DNA of 36,562 nucleotides from contig JAJTEO010000018.1 in assembly GCA_021300395.1 (NCBI GenBank), positions 1 to 36,562 of the forward strand, in the 5' to 3' direction. Made by a program: the position numbers and the translations under genes. Positions 8,999 to 17,715 of this stretch are shown here, one piece after another. The notes beneath the pieces are model-generated. The model was not told where the DNA came from. It saw only the letters and a program-made list of their open reading frames with translations, and made no database searches. The first letter of the stretch is position 1, and each line of letters starts with the position of its first letter. The stretch comes from Fluviicola sp. (lineage in GTDB: Bacteria > Bacteroidota > Bacteroidia > Flavobacteriales_D > Crocinitomicaceae).

Positions 8999-9892
8999 CT
9001 ATTTTTTTTTATGCCCCCGAGGGTGAGCTTGTGAATAAATATTTGTTAACTGTGTAAACGAGTTGTGAGTGTAAACCTGTGTGGCTGATAAATTAGCATG
9101 ACCTAATAAGTCTTTCAATGTTTCAAGCCCCGCGCCATTGTTTAACATATGTGTTGCAAAGGTGTGGCGTAACACGTGTGGACTACACTTATCTAAATTC
9201 GTTACATAGCCAAGATAAATATTAATTATTCTATAAACAAGCTTTGGATACAATTTCTTACCATTTTTTAAAACAAAAAAATAATCGTCTTCACTAACTG
9301 TTTTGTTTTTAAGTGTTTTGTATTCCGAAATCAACGAAAATATTTTTTTTGAAATAGGAATAATACGTTCTTTATTTCTTTTACCTAAAACTTTTATAGA
9401 TTCCGAGTTAACATTTATCGTTTTTAATTCAATCAACTCGCTTAAACGTATTCCCGTCTGATAAAACATTTCCACCATCAACTTATTCCGAACACCTTCA
9501 AAGTCATCACTAAACAAATCATCTAGCTTCTCTATTGACATTTCAGATGGCTTTGCAAAACTAGGTAGGCGCTTTTCAGATTTTACACCCTGAAGCTTAC
9601 TCATCGGATTAGAAATAATTAATTCTTCTCTAACTAACCATTTAAAAAAAGTACGCAAGGATGATAATTTCCGATTGATTGACTTTTTTGTAATCTTTAA
9701 GTCGTATAAATCAACCATCCATGATCGAACCAATGAAGTTTTAATCTCTTCAATTTCTTTAGCCGATTTTATTTCAGAAAAAGATAAAAATTGTTCGATA
9801 TCCTTTTTATAGGCAATAACTGTATGATCGGAAAACCGTTTTTCAGTTTCCAAATAATTTATAAAATTATCAATCAAAAAAAAAGGAGTCAT
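8999..9892 (-). CDS. xerC: Tyrosine recombinase of the XerC/XerD family
   Basis: This site-specific recombinase probably resolves chromosome dimers at dif. The 297 residues have an N-terminal SAM-like DNA-binding domain (about 8-95) and a C-terminal catalytic domain with every catalytic residue: Arg149 in GIRLSEL, Lys171 in LGKRNKERIIP, His239 and Arg242 in SPHVLRHTFATH, His265 in LLGHANLS, and the nucleophile Tyr274 in TQVYTH. Length and domain spacing are those of Xer proteins and not of phage integrases. The position between rpsU and hpf is characteristic of Bacteroidota and supports a housekeeping role. Which Xer paralogue it is cannot be told from this window. Confidence 0.9.
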   Translation of the reverse strand: MTPFFLIDNFINYLETEKRFSDHTVIAYKKDIEQFLSFSEIKSAKEIEEIKTSLVRSWMVDLYDLKITKKSINRKLSSLRTFFKWLVREELIISNPMSKLQGVKSEKRLPSFAKPSEMSIEKLDDLFSDDFEGVRNKLMVEMFYQTGIRLSELIELKTINVNSESIKVLGKRNKERIIPISKKIFSLISEYKTLKNKTVSEDDYFFVLKNGKKLYPKLVYRIINIYLGYVTNLDKCSPHVLRHTFATHMLNNGAGLETLKDLLGHANLSATQVYTHNSFTQLTNIYSQAHPRGHKKK

Positions 9893-9931
9893 AATATGAC
9901 TCCTTTACGTATTTTAATAAGAAATGTTTCC

Positions 9932-10123
9932 TTATGCTTCAATTGATTGCATTCTTTCGCGGTAAGCAGCACGAATTCTACCTTGACGGTTAATTACAGA
10001 AGGTTTTGTAAATTCTTTACGACTTCTCAATTGTTTCATCGCTTTAGTTTTATCAAATTTCTTTTTAAATTTTTTAAGCGCTCTTTCGATGTTTTCGCCT
10101 TCTTTTACCGGGATTATTAACAT
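9932..10123 (-). CDS. rpsU: 30S ribosomal protein S21
   Basis: S21 is a small, very basic late-assembly protein of the 30S subunit involved in start-site recognition. The 63-residue product has the family pattern: MLIIPVKEGENIERALKKFK at the start, an RKRE-like segment (RSRKEFTKPSVIN) and a basic tail (RIRAAYRERMQ). It is the first gene of the rpsU-xer-hpf operon, 39 bases before the recombinase, and has its own well-formed promoter at 10156-10186. Confidence 0.97.
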   Translation of the reverse strand: MLIIPVKEGENIERALKKFKKKFDKTKAMKQLRSRKEFTKPSVINRQGRIRAAYRERMQSIEA

Positions 10124-10155
10124 ATCTCTTTTTAATTAATTTTCAAATTGGAATG

Positions 10156-10186
10156 CAAATTTATAAATAAAATATTTACTAACAAA
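10156..10186 (-). promoter_or_regulatory. Bacteroidota-type promoter for rpsU-xer-hpf
   Basis: On the minus strand TTTG (10186-10183) is followed by 19 bases and TAAATTTG (10163-10156), again the exact TTG-N19-TAnnTTTG form. The -7 box ends 33 bases before the rpsU ATG. The -33 box abuts the stop codon of the upstream acyl-CoA dehydrogenase gene. Confidence 0.82.
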
Positions 10187-10187
10187 C

Positions 10188-11327
10188 TTATTTTAATATT
10201 TCTCTTGAAATAACTAATTTTTGTATTTCTGAAGTACCTTCTCCAATTGTACAAAGCTTAGCATCTCTATAGAATTTTTCTACTGGAAAGTCTTTTGTGT
10301 ATCCATAACCACCAAAGATTTGAACAGCTTCATTTGCAACTTCACAAGCAATTTCTGAAGCATATAATTTTGCTATAGCAGATTCTCTTGTTAATTTTCT
10401 ACCTTCATTTTTCAAGAATGCAGATTGGTGTAATAACAATTCAGCAGCTTCAATTTTAGTATTCATATCAGCTAATTTGAAACTTATTGCTTGGAAATTT
10501 GCAATTGGTTGTCCGAATTGTTCTCTTTCTTTTGCATATTTTAATGCTGCTTCGTATGCACCTTTTGCGATACCAAGTGCTACTGCTCCAATTGAAATTC
10601 TTCCTCCATCTAAAATTTTCATTGCTTGGATGAATCCTTCACCTTCAATTCCAATTAAGTTTTCAGCTGGTATTCTACAGTTATCAAAAATTAACTCGCA
10701 TGTTTCTGAAGCACGCATCCCTAATTTATTTTCTTTCTTACCAGCAGAAAAACCTGGAGTACCTTTTTCAACGATAAAAGCTGACATACCTCTTGAGTCA
10801 CCTTTCTCACCTGTTCTAGCTATCACTACAGCTACATCTCCTGATTTACCATGAGTGATGAAGTTTTTTGCTCCGTTTAAAACCCAGAAATCTCCATCTT
10901 TTACAGCTGTTGTATTCATCCCACCTGCATCTGATCCTGTTCCAGTTTCAGTTAAGCCCCAAGCACCAATCCATTCTGCAGTAGCTAATTTTGGTAAATA
11001 TTTTTTCTTTTGAGCCTCGTTTGCATGGTAATAAATATGTCCTGTACATAATGAATTATGAGCAGCCACAGAAAGTCCAATAGAACCACAAACTTTTGCG
11101 ATTTCAGATACTACTGTAATGTATTCATGGTATCCAAAACCAGAACCACCGTATTCTTCAGGAACAAAAACTCCCATTAAACCAAGTTCTCCTAATTTTT
11201 TGAAAACATGTACTGGAAATTCTTGAGTTTCATCCCATTCCATAAAATGTGGACGGATTTCTTTTTCAGCAAAATCACGCACCATTTGCGCAATCATTTT
11301 TTGATTTTCGTTTTGATCGAAGTTCAT
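10188..11327 (-). CDS. Acyl-CoA dehydrogenase family protein
   Basis: This is an FAD-dependent enzyme that introduces the alpha-beta double bond into acyl-CoA thioesters, feeding electrons to ETF in fatty acid or branched-chain amino acid breakdown. The 379 residues cover all three domains: the helical N-terminal domain, the middle beta domain with the FAD-binding segment ([32 protein letters not shown]) and the C-terminal helical domain ([25 protein letters not shown]). The catalytic glutamate is likely Glu363 in GEGTSEIQ. The length is normal. It lies 38 bases after apt and may be cotranscribed. Exact chain-length specificity cannot be read from the sequence. Confidence 0.94.
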   Translation of the reverse strand: MNFDQNENQKMIAQMVRDFAEKEIRPHFMEWDETQEFPVHVFKKLGELGLMGVFVPEEYGGSGFGYHEYITVVSEIAKVCGSIGLSVAAHNSLCTGHIYYHANEAQKKKYLPKLATAEWIGAWGLTETGTGSDAGGMNTTAVKDGDFWVLNGAKNFITHGKSGDVAVVIARTGEKGDSRGMSAFIVEKGTPGFSAGKKENKLGMRASETCELIFDNCRIPAENLIGIEGEGFIQAMKILDGGRISIGAVALGIAKGAYEAALKYAKEREQFGQPIANFQAISFKLADMNTKIEAAELLLHQSAFLKNEGRKLTRESAIAKLYASEIACEVANEAVQIFGGYGYTKDFPVEKFYRDAKLCTIGEGTSEIQKLVISREILK

Positions 11328-11365
11328 ATTCTTTAAATTTTGGGGTATTTATTATTATTTTCTAA

Positions 11366-11896
11366 TTAATAGTGCACTAAATTAATAATTTTGTCTGAGA
11401 AACGATTCAATTTTTCTGCTCCATTTAAAAAATCCAATGAAACTAAGAAATTGAAAGAAGCTACTTTACCTCCGCTTTTTTCAACAAGAATTGCTGCTGC
11501 TTCTGCTGAGCCACCTGTAGCTAATAAATCATCATGGATTAGAACTCTTTGACCTGATTGAATAGCATCCGTATGCATTTCGATAGTTGCGCTTCCATAT
11601 TCAAGATCATAGCTATGACTGATTTTTTCATAAGGCAATTTTCCTTTTTTGCGAATCAAAATAAATGGAATGCCTAATCTCATTGCTAATGGATATCCAA
11701 ATAAAAATCCTCTACTTTCAATTCCAGCAATGACATCAATTGATTCATTTTTGTATAACTCAACCAAATGATCTAAAATTTCATTTGACAAGTCAGCATC
11801 CATCATTATTGGCGTAATATCTTTGAAAATAATTCCTTCTTTCGGAAAATTAGGAACATCTCTTATTACATTTTTAATTTTATCTTCTATATTCAT
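11366..11896 (-). CDS. apt: Adenine phosphoribosyltransferase
   Basis: This purine-salvage enzyme makes AMP from adenine and PRPP. The 176-residue protein shows the type I phosphoribosyltransferase fold: the N-terminal substrate hood (VPNFPKEGIIFKDITPIM), the IAGIESRGFLFG segment and the PRPP-binding loop VLIHDDLLATGGSAEAA (about 118-134). The usual VDDLLATGGT form is slightly varied (HDD, GGS) but all key acidic and glycine residues are there. It starts 1 base after the helix-hairpin-helix gene ends, so the two are probably translated from one mRNA. Confidence 0.95.
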   Translation of the reverse strand: MNIEDKIKNVIRDVPNFPKEGIIFKDITPIMMDADLSNEILDHLVELYKNESIDVIAGIESRGFLFGYPLAMRLGIPFILIRKKGKLPYEKISHSYDLEYGSATIEMHTDAIQSGQRVLIHDDLLATGGSAEAAAILVEKSGGKVASFNFLVSLDFLNGAEKLNRFSDKIINLVHY

Positions 11897-11897
11897 A

Positions 11898-12773
11898 TTA
11901 CAAAGATATATAAGGTTTTATTTTTTGAAACTTTTCTTCGGTAATTATCACAGATTCTTTTAATTCTTCAATTGAACGAAATCCATTTTTTTGTTCACGC
12001 ATCTTTACAATCGAATTTGCAATGTTCCATCGTATGTATGGATGCTTTTTCAATTCTTCAATGGATGCGTCATTAATAGATATTTTTTTAATTAATTTAG
12101 AATCAACATGAATACTTGATTCCATTTTTCCAAATTTCTCTTCGTCCATTTTCCAAACTTCCATTAATTGCGATTTGTCGTAAAATCCACCTAACTCTTC
12201 TCTCTTTTTAATGATTTGTTTAGCGAAAAAATTTCCAATCCCTTTGATTTCCATTAATTGCTCTTCAGTTGCTGAATTAATTTCGAGCAATTCTTTTTTC
12301 ACTTCTGTTTTTTCGAATTTAGCAGTAAAATCTTTCTGAAGTTTCTCAGGGTAAAAAGTAGAATCTTTAATTATTTCAAATAAATCATCTGGAATAACAA
12401 ATATCTTTTTTAAATCTTCATTCGAGTAAATTCCTCTTTTTGTAAATTTCAAAACTACATTTGCTTGTTTTATAGATAAACCTAATTTCATCCAATCAGA
12501 TTGAGTGTACTGGTTTGGATCAAATTTTTGAGATGGTATACTATATCTACTTTTGTATGACTTTTTTGATTTATACGACGTGAATTCAGTTTTTCTTTCA
12601 AATGACTTTGTATTCCAATTTTCTACTGGAAAATATTCAGCATCAAAATCAGATTCATCATTCAACAAACTTAAGATTCTTGGCGTAAAAATGATCACTA
12701 AAGTAATCAATGAAAGTAAAATTATCCCTTTCTTATTATTTCTAGAAACATTGAAAAAAGAACTTCTTTTCAT
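11898..12773 (-). CDS. Membrane-anchored helix-hairpin-helix (ComEA-like) protein
   Basis: The 291-residue protein has a basic N-terminus and one membrane helix (about 15-35), then a linker and three helix-hairpin-helix stretches: about 86-140 (LGLSIKQANVVLKF), 162-205 (INSATEEQLMEIKGIGNFFA) and 231-285 (SINDASIEELKKHPYIRWNIA). HhH units bind DNA backbones without sequence preference; the membrane anchor resembles ComEA, which receives DNA during uptake. Proteins with this triple layout are common in Bacteroidota but poorly characterised, so a role in DNA uptake is only suggested. Its start overlaps the stop of the permease upstream (TAATG), and apt follows at once. Confidence 0.8.
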   Translation of the reverse strand: MKRSSFFNVSRNNKKGIILLSLITLVIIFTPRILSLLNDESDFDAEYFPVENWNTKSFERKTEFTSYKSKKSYKSRYSIPSQKFDPNQYTQSDWMKLGLSIKQANVVLKFTKRGIYSNEDLKKIFVIPDDLFEIIKDSTFYPEKLQKDFTAKFEKTEVKKELLEINSATEEQLMEIKGIGNFFAKQIIKKREELGGFYDKSQLMEVWKMDEEKFGKMESSIHVDSKLIKKISINDASIEELKKHPYIRWNIANSIVKMREQKNGFRSIEELKESVIITEEKFQKIKPYISL

Positions 12774-14239
12774 TACTCATTAATTTCATTCACTATTTTA
12801 TCCGAATTCTTATTCGTTAAATAATATACAGGTATTCCAATTAATACAATTAACAATCCCATTCCAACACTTTTTGTGTCATAAATAAGTAAATCAACGC
12901 AAATTGAAAAAGTAAGGATAATGTATAATGCTGGTATATATGGATAACCAAAAGCTTTGTAAGGTCTTTCTAAATCTGGCTCTTTCTTTCTCAAAACGAA
13001 AATACCAGCAATTGTAAGTATGTAAAATAACAATGAAGCAAAAGTAGAATACTTAATAAGATCTCCGTATTGACCTGAAAAACACAACAAACAAGCCCAT
13101 AAACATTGAAACCATAAAGCTGTAGAAGGAACATTGTTTTTATTTAACGAATTTGCTTTTTTGAAAAATAAACCATCCTTAGACATGGCATAAAATAATC
13201 TTGAACCTGAAAGTATCAGTCCATTATTGCAACCAAAAGTAGAAATCATGATCAATAACGCCATGATACTTACCCCAATATTTCCAAAGATTACTGAAGC
13301 AGCAGAGGCTCCAACTCGATCTTGATTCGCAAACATGATTCCTTGAGAGATCGCAGTTGTTCCATGAACATCACCTTTCATAGGTAAAAGTGAAAGATAT
13401 GCTAGATTTGCTAAAATGTAAATTATCGTTACTATTAATGTTCCTAAAAACAAACTTCTCGGGATATTTTTCTTTGGATCTTTTATTTCACCAGCGATAA
13501 ATGTCACATTATTCCAAGCATCAGATGAAAACAATGAATTGATGATTGTTGAGCCTAAAACACCTAATAAAGCGAAGCCTGAAAGTGGAACAAAAATTGA
13601 ATCTCCATTTTTTAATATTTTCGTCTGGCCTGCATCCCACATATCAGTCATGTTTGAAGAAAAAGTATCCGTTTTGAACGCGAAGGCTAAGCCTAAAACT
13701 ATTAGAGCAAACAAAGCAAATAATTTTGCAGAAGTAAAAATCAACTGAATTATTTTTCCATTTTGAACACCTCTTGTATTAATGTAAGTTAAAAAGATAA
13801 TGCTTAAAACTGCTAATACTTGTTGCAAGGTAATTTCAATTCCACTAAAAGTTGTCACAATATAATTTAACTCTGGAAAAAAAACTGCTGAATATTTAGC
13901 AAATGCAACAGCAACGGCAGCAATAACTCCTGTTTGGATAACGGTGAAAACCGTCCATCCATATAGAAATGAAATCATCCTTCCATAAGCTCGTTGAATA
14001 TAGACATACTGTCCACCTGCTTTTGGCATCATTCCAGCTAATTCACCATAACTTAGTGCAGCGAAAACAGTAATTAATCCAGTAAGTAACCAAAGAAATA
14101 ATAGCCAACCAGCAGATCCAATATCACGAACCATTGAAGCAGTTACTATAAAAATTCCCGAACCAATCATAGAACCTGCAACGATACTTGTTGCGTCTAA
14201 TAATCCTAAGGTTCTATTTAATTCTTTTGTTTGAGACAT
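12773..14239 (-). CDS. APC-family amino acid permease
   Basis: This is an inner-membrane transporter of the amino acid-polyamine-organocation superfamily. The 488 residues form about 12 hydrophobic helices; the first contains the family signature GSMIGSGIFIV (about 22-32), where unwound glycines bind the substrate backbone, and the second region carries AALSYGELAGMMPKAGGQYVY. The protein is complete and of normal length. Similar Bacteroidota proteins are annotated as general amino acid or LAT-like permeases; the substrate cannot be inferred. It lies downstream of a second APC permease but is separated from it by a terminator, and is coupled to the HhH gene. Confidence 0.92.
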   Translation of the reverse strand: MSQTKELNRTLGLLDATSIVAGSMIGSGIFIVTASMVRDIGSAGWLLFLWLLTGLITVFAALSYGELAGMMPKAGGQYVYIQRAYGRMISFLYGWTVFTVIQTGVIAAVAVAFAKYSAVFFPELNYIVTTFSGIEITLQQVLAVLSIIFLTYINTRGVQNGKIIQLIFTSAKLFALFALIVLGLAFAFKTDTFSSNMTDMWDAGQTKILKNGDSIFVPLSGFALLGVLGSTIINSLFSSDAWNNVTFIAGEIKDPKKNIPRSLFLGTLIVTIIYILANLAYLSLLPMKGDVHGTTAISQGIMFANQDRVGASAASVIFGNIGVSIMALLIMISTFGCNNGLILSGSRLFYAMSKDGLFFKKANSLNKNNVPSTALWFQCLWACLLCFSGQYGDLIKYSTFASLLFYILTIAGIFVLRKKEPDLERPYKAFGYPYIPALYIILTFSICVDLLIYDTKSVGMGLLIVLIGIPVYYLTNKNSDKIVNEINE

Positions 14240-14260
14240 GCGGTTTGATTATATAAATAA

Positions 14261-14295
14261 AAAAATGCCGCCATAAAAAATATGACGGCATTTTT
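14261..14295 (-). terminator. Intrinsic terminator between the two permease genes
   Basis: Stem aaaaatgccgccata (14261-14275) pairs with tatgacggcattttt (14281-14295), 14 pairs with a single C-A mismatch and a 5-base A loop. On the minus strand it ends in a long T-rich tract, as expected for the terminator of the permease gene ending at 14305. Confidence 0.88.
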
Positions 14296-14304
14296 AATTT
14301 GTTT

Positions 14305-15807
14305 TTAGTCGTTTAAAGTATTGTTTTGAGCCAATTCTTCTTGCTCTTTTTCCCAATCATTTAATTTACTGTTTCGTTTAGAATATAAAAAGTAAACGAT
14401 TACACCAATACTTGACCAAATTAAAAAGGCAATCCAAGTTTCTTTTCTAACAAAACACATTAAGAAGACATTAAATCCTACTCCTAATAATGCTATTACA
14501 GGTAAAAATGGAACTTTGAAAGGTCTTTCTAAATGAGGTTGTTTTATTCTTAAAACCCAAACAGCAAGAGCAATCATAGCGAAAGCCAATAATGTTCCCA
14601 TTGAACACATCTCAGATACTTTATCAATTGGTGTCAAAGAAGCAACAATTGAAATAATAAGTCCTACCAACAATGTACTCTTAAAAGGTGTTTTAAATTT
14701 CTTATGAATTTCACCAAACATACTTGGTAATAAACCGTCTTTCGCCATTCCTAAGAAAACGCGAGTTTGACCTAACATCATTACTAACATTACAGAAATC
14801 AATCCTGCAACTGCTGCTATTGTAATCAATATTGTTGCCCAAGGCATGTTTACACCTTCAAAAGCAGAAGCTACAGGAGCTTTAATGTCTAATTGGTCGT
14901 ATCTTACCATTCCTGTCAAAACAAGTGAAACCAGAATATATAAAACAGTACAAATAACTAAAGACATCATAATAGCAAAAGGAACATCTTTCTTAGGATT
15001 TATTGCTTCACCTGCTTGAGTTGAAACAGCGTCAAAACCAATATAAGCGAAAAACACAATAGATGCAGCTGTCATTACACCACTCCAACCAAAATGAGAA
15101 GTTCCATCAGGATCAATAACTTTAGCAGGAATAAAAGGGTGATAATTATTAGTATCAATAAAGAAGAATCCAACAATAATTACAAATAATACAACTGCAA
15201 TTTTAAGAATTACAATAATATTGTTTGTTTTAGCAGCCTCTTTAATACCTCTAACTAGAATAGATGTAACTACCCAAGTAATAAGAAATGCAGGTAAATT
15301 AAAACATAAAGATGGAGCTGTTTGACCAATTGCAGCATATTTAGTCGCAGCTGTTACTGGATCATTCATTAACCACATGGGGGGATCTATACCTAATTGA
15401 TGTAATAATTTTTCAAAATATCCACTCCATGCAACAGCTACTGTTGTTGCACCCATCATATATTCTAGAATCAAATTCCACCCAATAATCCAAGCGAAAA
15501 TTTCACCCATTGTACCGTAAGAATAAGCATAAGCTGAACCTTCAACAGGAAGAACAGAAGAAAATTCTGCATAACATAATGCAGCAAACATACATCCTAG
15601 ACCAGCGATTACAAATGAAAGCGCTAAAGCAGGACCTGCATTATTGTGAGCTGCAACACCAGTTAAAGTGAAAATTCCTCCTCCAATGATTGCTCCAATT
15701 CCTAATGATGTTAAACCCCAACGTCCTAAAACACGGTTCAAATCACTTTTCTTCATTTCTGCTTCAAATAAACTAATAGGCTTCTTACGCCAAGGACTTC
15801 CTGCCAT
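14305..15807 (-). CDS. APC-family amino acid permease (cationic amino acid transporter type)
   Basis: A second inner-membrane amino acid permease, 500 residues with about 12-13 membrane helices. Features are the N-terminal LGRWGLTSLGIGAIIGGGIFTLTG region with the glycine-rich helix 1 signature (GIGAIIGGGIF, about 36-46), CYAEFSSVLPVEGSAYAYSY in helix 3 and FFAYIGFDAVSTQAGEAINP in the middle, which together resemble the YfnA/CAT group. The C-terminal cytosolic tail is charged (NSKLNDWEKEQEEL). It is not closely similar to its neighbour at 12773-14239, so this is not a recent duplication. It appears to be transcribed alone, ending in the hairpin at 14261-14295. Confidence 0.92.
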   Translation of the reverse strand: MAGSPWRKKPISLFEAEMKKSDLNRVLGRWGLTSLGIGAIIGGGIFTLTGVAAHNNAGPALALSFVIAGLGCMFAALCYAEFSSVLPVEGSAYAYSYGTMGEIFAWIIGWNLILEYMMGATTVAVAWSGYFEKLLHQLGIDPPMWLMNDPVTAATKYAAIGQTAPSLCFNLPAFLITWVVTSILVRGIKEAAKTNNIIVILKIAVVLFVIIVGFFFIDTNNYHPFIPAKVIDPDGTSHFGWSGVMTAASIVFFAYIGFDAVSTQAGEAINPKKDVPFAIMMSLVICTVLYILVSLVLTGMVRYDQLDIKAPVASAFEGVNMPWATILITIAAVAGLISVMLVMMLGQTRVFLGMAKDGLLPSMFGEIHKKFKTPFKSTLLVGLIISIVASLTPIDKVSEMCSMGTLLAFAMIALAVWVLRIKQPHLERPFKVPFLPVIALLGVGFNVFLMCFVRKETWIAFLIWSSIGVIVYFLYSKRNSKLNDWEKEQEELAQNNTLND

Positions 15808-15858
15808 TTCTTAAATTTTAAAATTTGTGAGGTAAAGATATAATATTAAACTAAATAT

Positions 15859-16752
15859 CTATAGTTTAATGTTTAATAATTCGAGTGTTTCTTCGAGTTT
15901 CAATGGATTATAACTCAATTCTTTTCTAGATTTATCTAGATTAAAACCTGTTTTTGGTGGTCGCTTTGCAGCTTGATTTAACGTGTCAGATTTTATAGGT
16001 ACAATACATTTTTTATCTAAACCGAAAAAATCTGCAACTTTGTTTACGATTTCTAAAATAGAAAAAGTATCGGGTCCTGAAATATGAAAAATTCCATTTT
16101 TATCTCTCAACACTATTTCTAAACAACCCCAAGCTAAATCATCTGCCCAAGTTGGTGCACGAAATTGATCATCGACTACTTTTATCTCATTTCCTTTTTT
16201 CAAAGCATCAATTGACCATAAAATTAGATTGGATCGTGATAAATTGTGACCTTCACCATAAACAATGATTGTTCTTACGATTGACCAATTTTTATATTCA
16301 TCATTCAAAAGTATATTTTCTCCATCTACTTTTGATTTAGCATAAACACTTAAAGGATTCACAGAATCATCTTCTTGGTAATTTCCTTTTTCACCATCAA
16401 AAACAAAATCTGTAGACAATAATTGAAAATGTGCTTGATAACGTTTGGACGCTTCAAATAAATTTGCTGTTGCTTTAATATTTACATCTTCACATTCTTC
16501 TATGTGATCTTCACAATAATCAACATTCGTGATCGCTGCTGTGTGAATTACATGAGTTGGATAATAATTCTCGAATAGATGGCTTATTTCGATTGGATTT
16601 GTAATGTCCAATTCAAAATAATTTATTGAAGGGCAATCTGGGTTTCTATTTTCACCCTTAGATGTTGCAACAAATTGAACACCTTTTTGAATGCATAGTT
16701 TTACGAGTTTCTGACCAAGTAGTCCATTAGAACCTGTTATTAATAATCTCAT
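15859..16752 (-). CDS. RmlD-like NAD(P)-dependent sugar nucleotide reductase
   Basis: An extended short-chain dehydrogenase of 297 residues related to dTDP-4-dehydrorhamnose reductase. It has the N-terminal nucleotide-binding motif TGSNGLLGQ (about 6-14), the active-site Ser/Thr and Tyr-Lys pair (STDFVFDG and YAKSK, near residues 121 and 143-147), and the PTWADDLAWG segment seen in RmlD-type enzymes. It ends a run of genes with 1-4 base spacing (DUF2851, PspC, channel pieces, this gene). No rmlA or rmlC is in view, although an rmlB homologue lies at 27960-29009, so true RmlD activity is uncertain; a related SDR role is possible. Confidence 0.8.
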   Translation of the reverse strand: MRLLITGSNGLLGQKLVKLCIQKGVQFVATSKGENRNPDCPSINYFELDITNPIEISHLFENYYPTHVIHTAAITNVDYCEDHIEECEDVNIKATANLFEASKRYQAHFQLLSTDFVFDGEKGNYQEDDSVNPLSVYAKSKVDGENILLNDEYKNWSIVRTIIVYGEGHNLSRSNLILWSIDALKKGNEIKVVDDQFRAPTWADDLAWGCLEIVLRDKNGIFHISGPDTFSILEIVNKVADFFGLDKKCIVPIKSDTLNQAAKRPPKTGFNLDKSRKELSYNPLKLEETLELLNIKL

Positions 16753-16754
16753 AT

Positions 16755-17468
16755 TTAATGTGCTAGACCAAATAATTTATTTAACTTCTCAATTTGCTCT
16801 TGATTCCCAAGTACAAAAAGTTTTGAATGTGGAACAACTTCAATTTCGAAATCTGGATTTATAACATACTCTCCATCAGGCGTTTTGAAACCAATAATTG
16901 TTACTCCTGTTAATCGTTTTGCTTCTAATTGACCAATCGTTTTATTTTTAAATTGATCCGGCAATTCACTAAATGCGATCGATTCAATATTTGCTCCATT
17001 ATAACCTTGTACTCGGATAATATCTAAAAACTCCATTACATCAGGATTTGAAATCAAAGAAGCCATGTGAGAACCTCCAACAGCATCTGGAAGAATTACA
17101 TTATGAGCACCTGCTCTTTTCAATTTCCTTTTTGTCGATTGACTAGTCGCCCTTGAAATGATTAATAATCTAGAATTCAACTCGCTAGCTGAAAGAACAA
17201 TATAGAGATTATCAGCATCTTTAGGCAAACAACAAATCATCGCTTTAGCATTTTTAATTCCAGCTTTTTCTAGATTGATATCATCTGTAGAATCCCCTTT
17301 GATGAAATAATAGCCTTTTAAATCTTCATGATCTTTAATCACTTCTTCATTGCTTTCAATAACAACGAATTTTGTTCCATGTGCACACAAATCTTTTGCG
17401 ACTTGAATTCCAACACGTCCAAATCCACAAATAATTACATGACCATTCAATTTTTCTAATTCTTTCAT
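16755..17468 (-). CDS. RCK (TrkA-N/TrkA-C) domain of a potassium channel, separated from its pore
   Basis: The 237 residues form a cytosolic regulator-of-K+-conductance unit: a Rossmann TrkA-N domain starting at HVIICGFGRVGIQVA (about 10-24) with the acidic VVIESNEE end of beta-2, and a TrkA-C-like domain (about 165-235). The reading frame continues upstream without a frame change through KYLKEYKL to the TGA at 17495-17493 that ends the pore piece at 17493-17714, so this is the second half of one ancestral channel gene. An ATG at 17468 could still start it. MthK and E. coli Kch are known to yield free RCK units from internal starts, so a stand-alone product is not impossible, but loss of the linker points to damage. 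Confidence 0.85.
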   Translation of the reverse strand: MKELEKLNGHVIICGFGRVGIQVAKDLCAHGTKFVVIESNEEVIKDHEDLKGYYFIKGDSTDDINLEKAGIKNAKAMICCLPKDADNLYIVLSASELNSRLLIISRATSQSTKRKLKRAGAHNVILPDAVGGSHMASLISNPDVMEFLDIIRVQGYNGANIESIAFSELPDQFKNKTIGQLEAKRLTGVTIIGFKTPDGEYVINPDFEIEVVPHSKLFVLGNQEQIEKLNKLFGLAH

Positions 17469-17492
17469 TAGTTTATATTCTTTTAAATACTT

Positions 17493-17714
17493 TCAACTAG
17501 TTATAATTAAAAATGCAGTAAACAATTTGCCTGCTATGGTTAAATCCCCAACTTCTCTAAAACCAACCGTCGAAATCGTAATGATGGTCATGTAAAATGA
17601 ATCAACCACACTCCATTTTTGAATAAACATGTAGCCTGTTGTTCCAATACCAATTACTAATAAAAGTAAAAAGATAAAGAAGAAAATATTTGAAAACCGA
17701 TTGTCTTTTAACAT
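17493..17714 (-). pseudogene. Potassium channel pore fragment (two-TM channel cut by an in-frame stop)
   Basis: Seventy-three residues hold the front half of a two-transmembrane K+ channel: a first membrane helix (about 9-30), a pore helix and the selectivity filter in ISTVGFREV (TVGF at 49-52), then the beginning of the second helix (KLFTAFLIITS) which stops at TGA 17495-17493. The family normally continues with about 20 more residues of the inner helix and a short linker before the RCK domain; these are absent, while KYLKEYKL of the linker follows in frame directly after the stop. The inner helix lines the pore, so this piece should not form a working channel. It starts 1 base after the PspC gene. 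Confidence 0.8.
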
Positions 17715-17715
17715 A

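Noticed and set aside
8999-9892. The tyrosine recombinase as an integrase marking a mobile element next to the tRNA cluster
   Set aside because: Length, motifs and the rpsU-xer-hpf order mark a housekeeping Xer protein. No attachment-site repeat of a tRNA 3' end and no phage or element genes are seen.
11901-11908. TATCTTTG on the minus strand just before apt, matching the TAnnTTTG promoter box
   Set aside because: It lies only 4 bases before the apt ATG, within the 3' end of the HhH gene, and no TTG is found 19 bases upstream. It is probably chance.
12773-15807. The two adjacent APC permeases as a recent tandem duplication
   Set aside because: Their sequences differ throughout, including the helix 1 signature and termini, and a terminator separates them; they are distant members of the same superfamily.
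17493-17495. TGA in the channel gene as recoding (selenocysteine or read-through)
   Set aside because: No SECIS-like hairpin was seen, the residues expected after the stop are missing altogether, and no enzyme active site is involved. A deletion scar explains it better.
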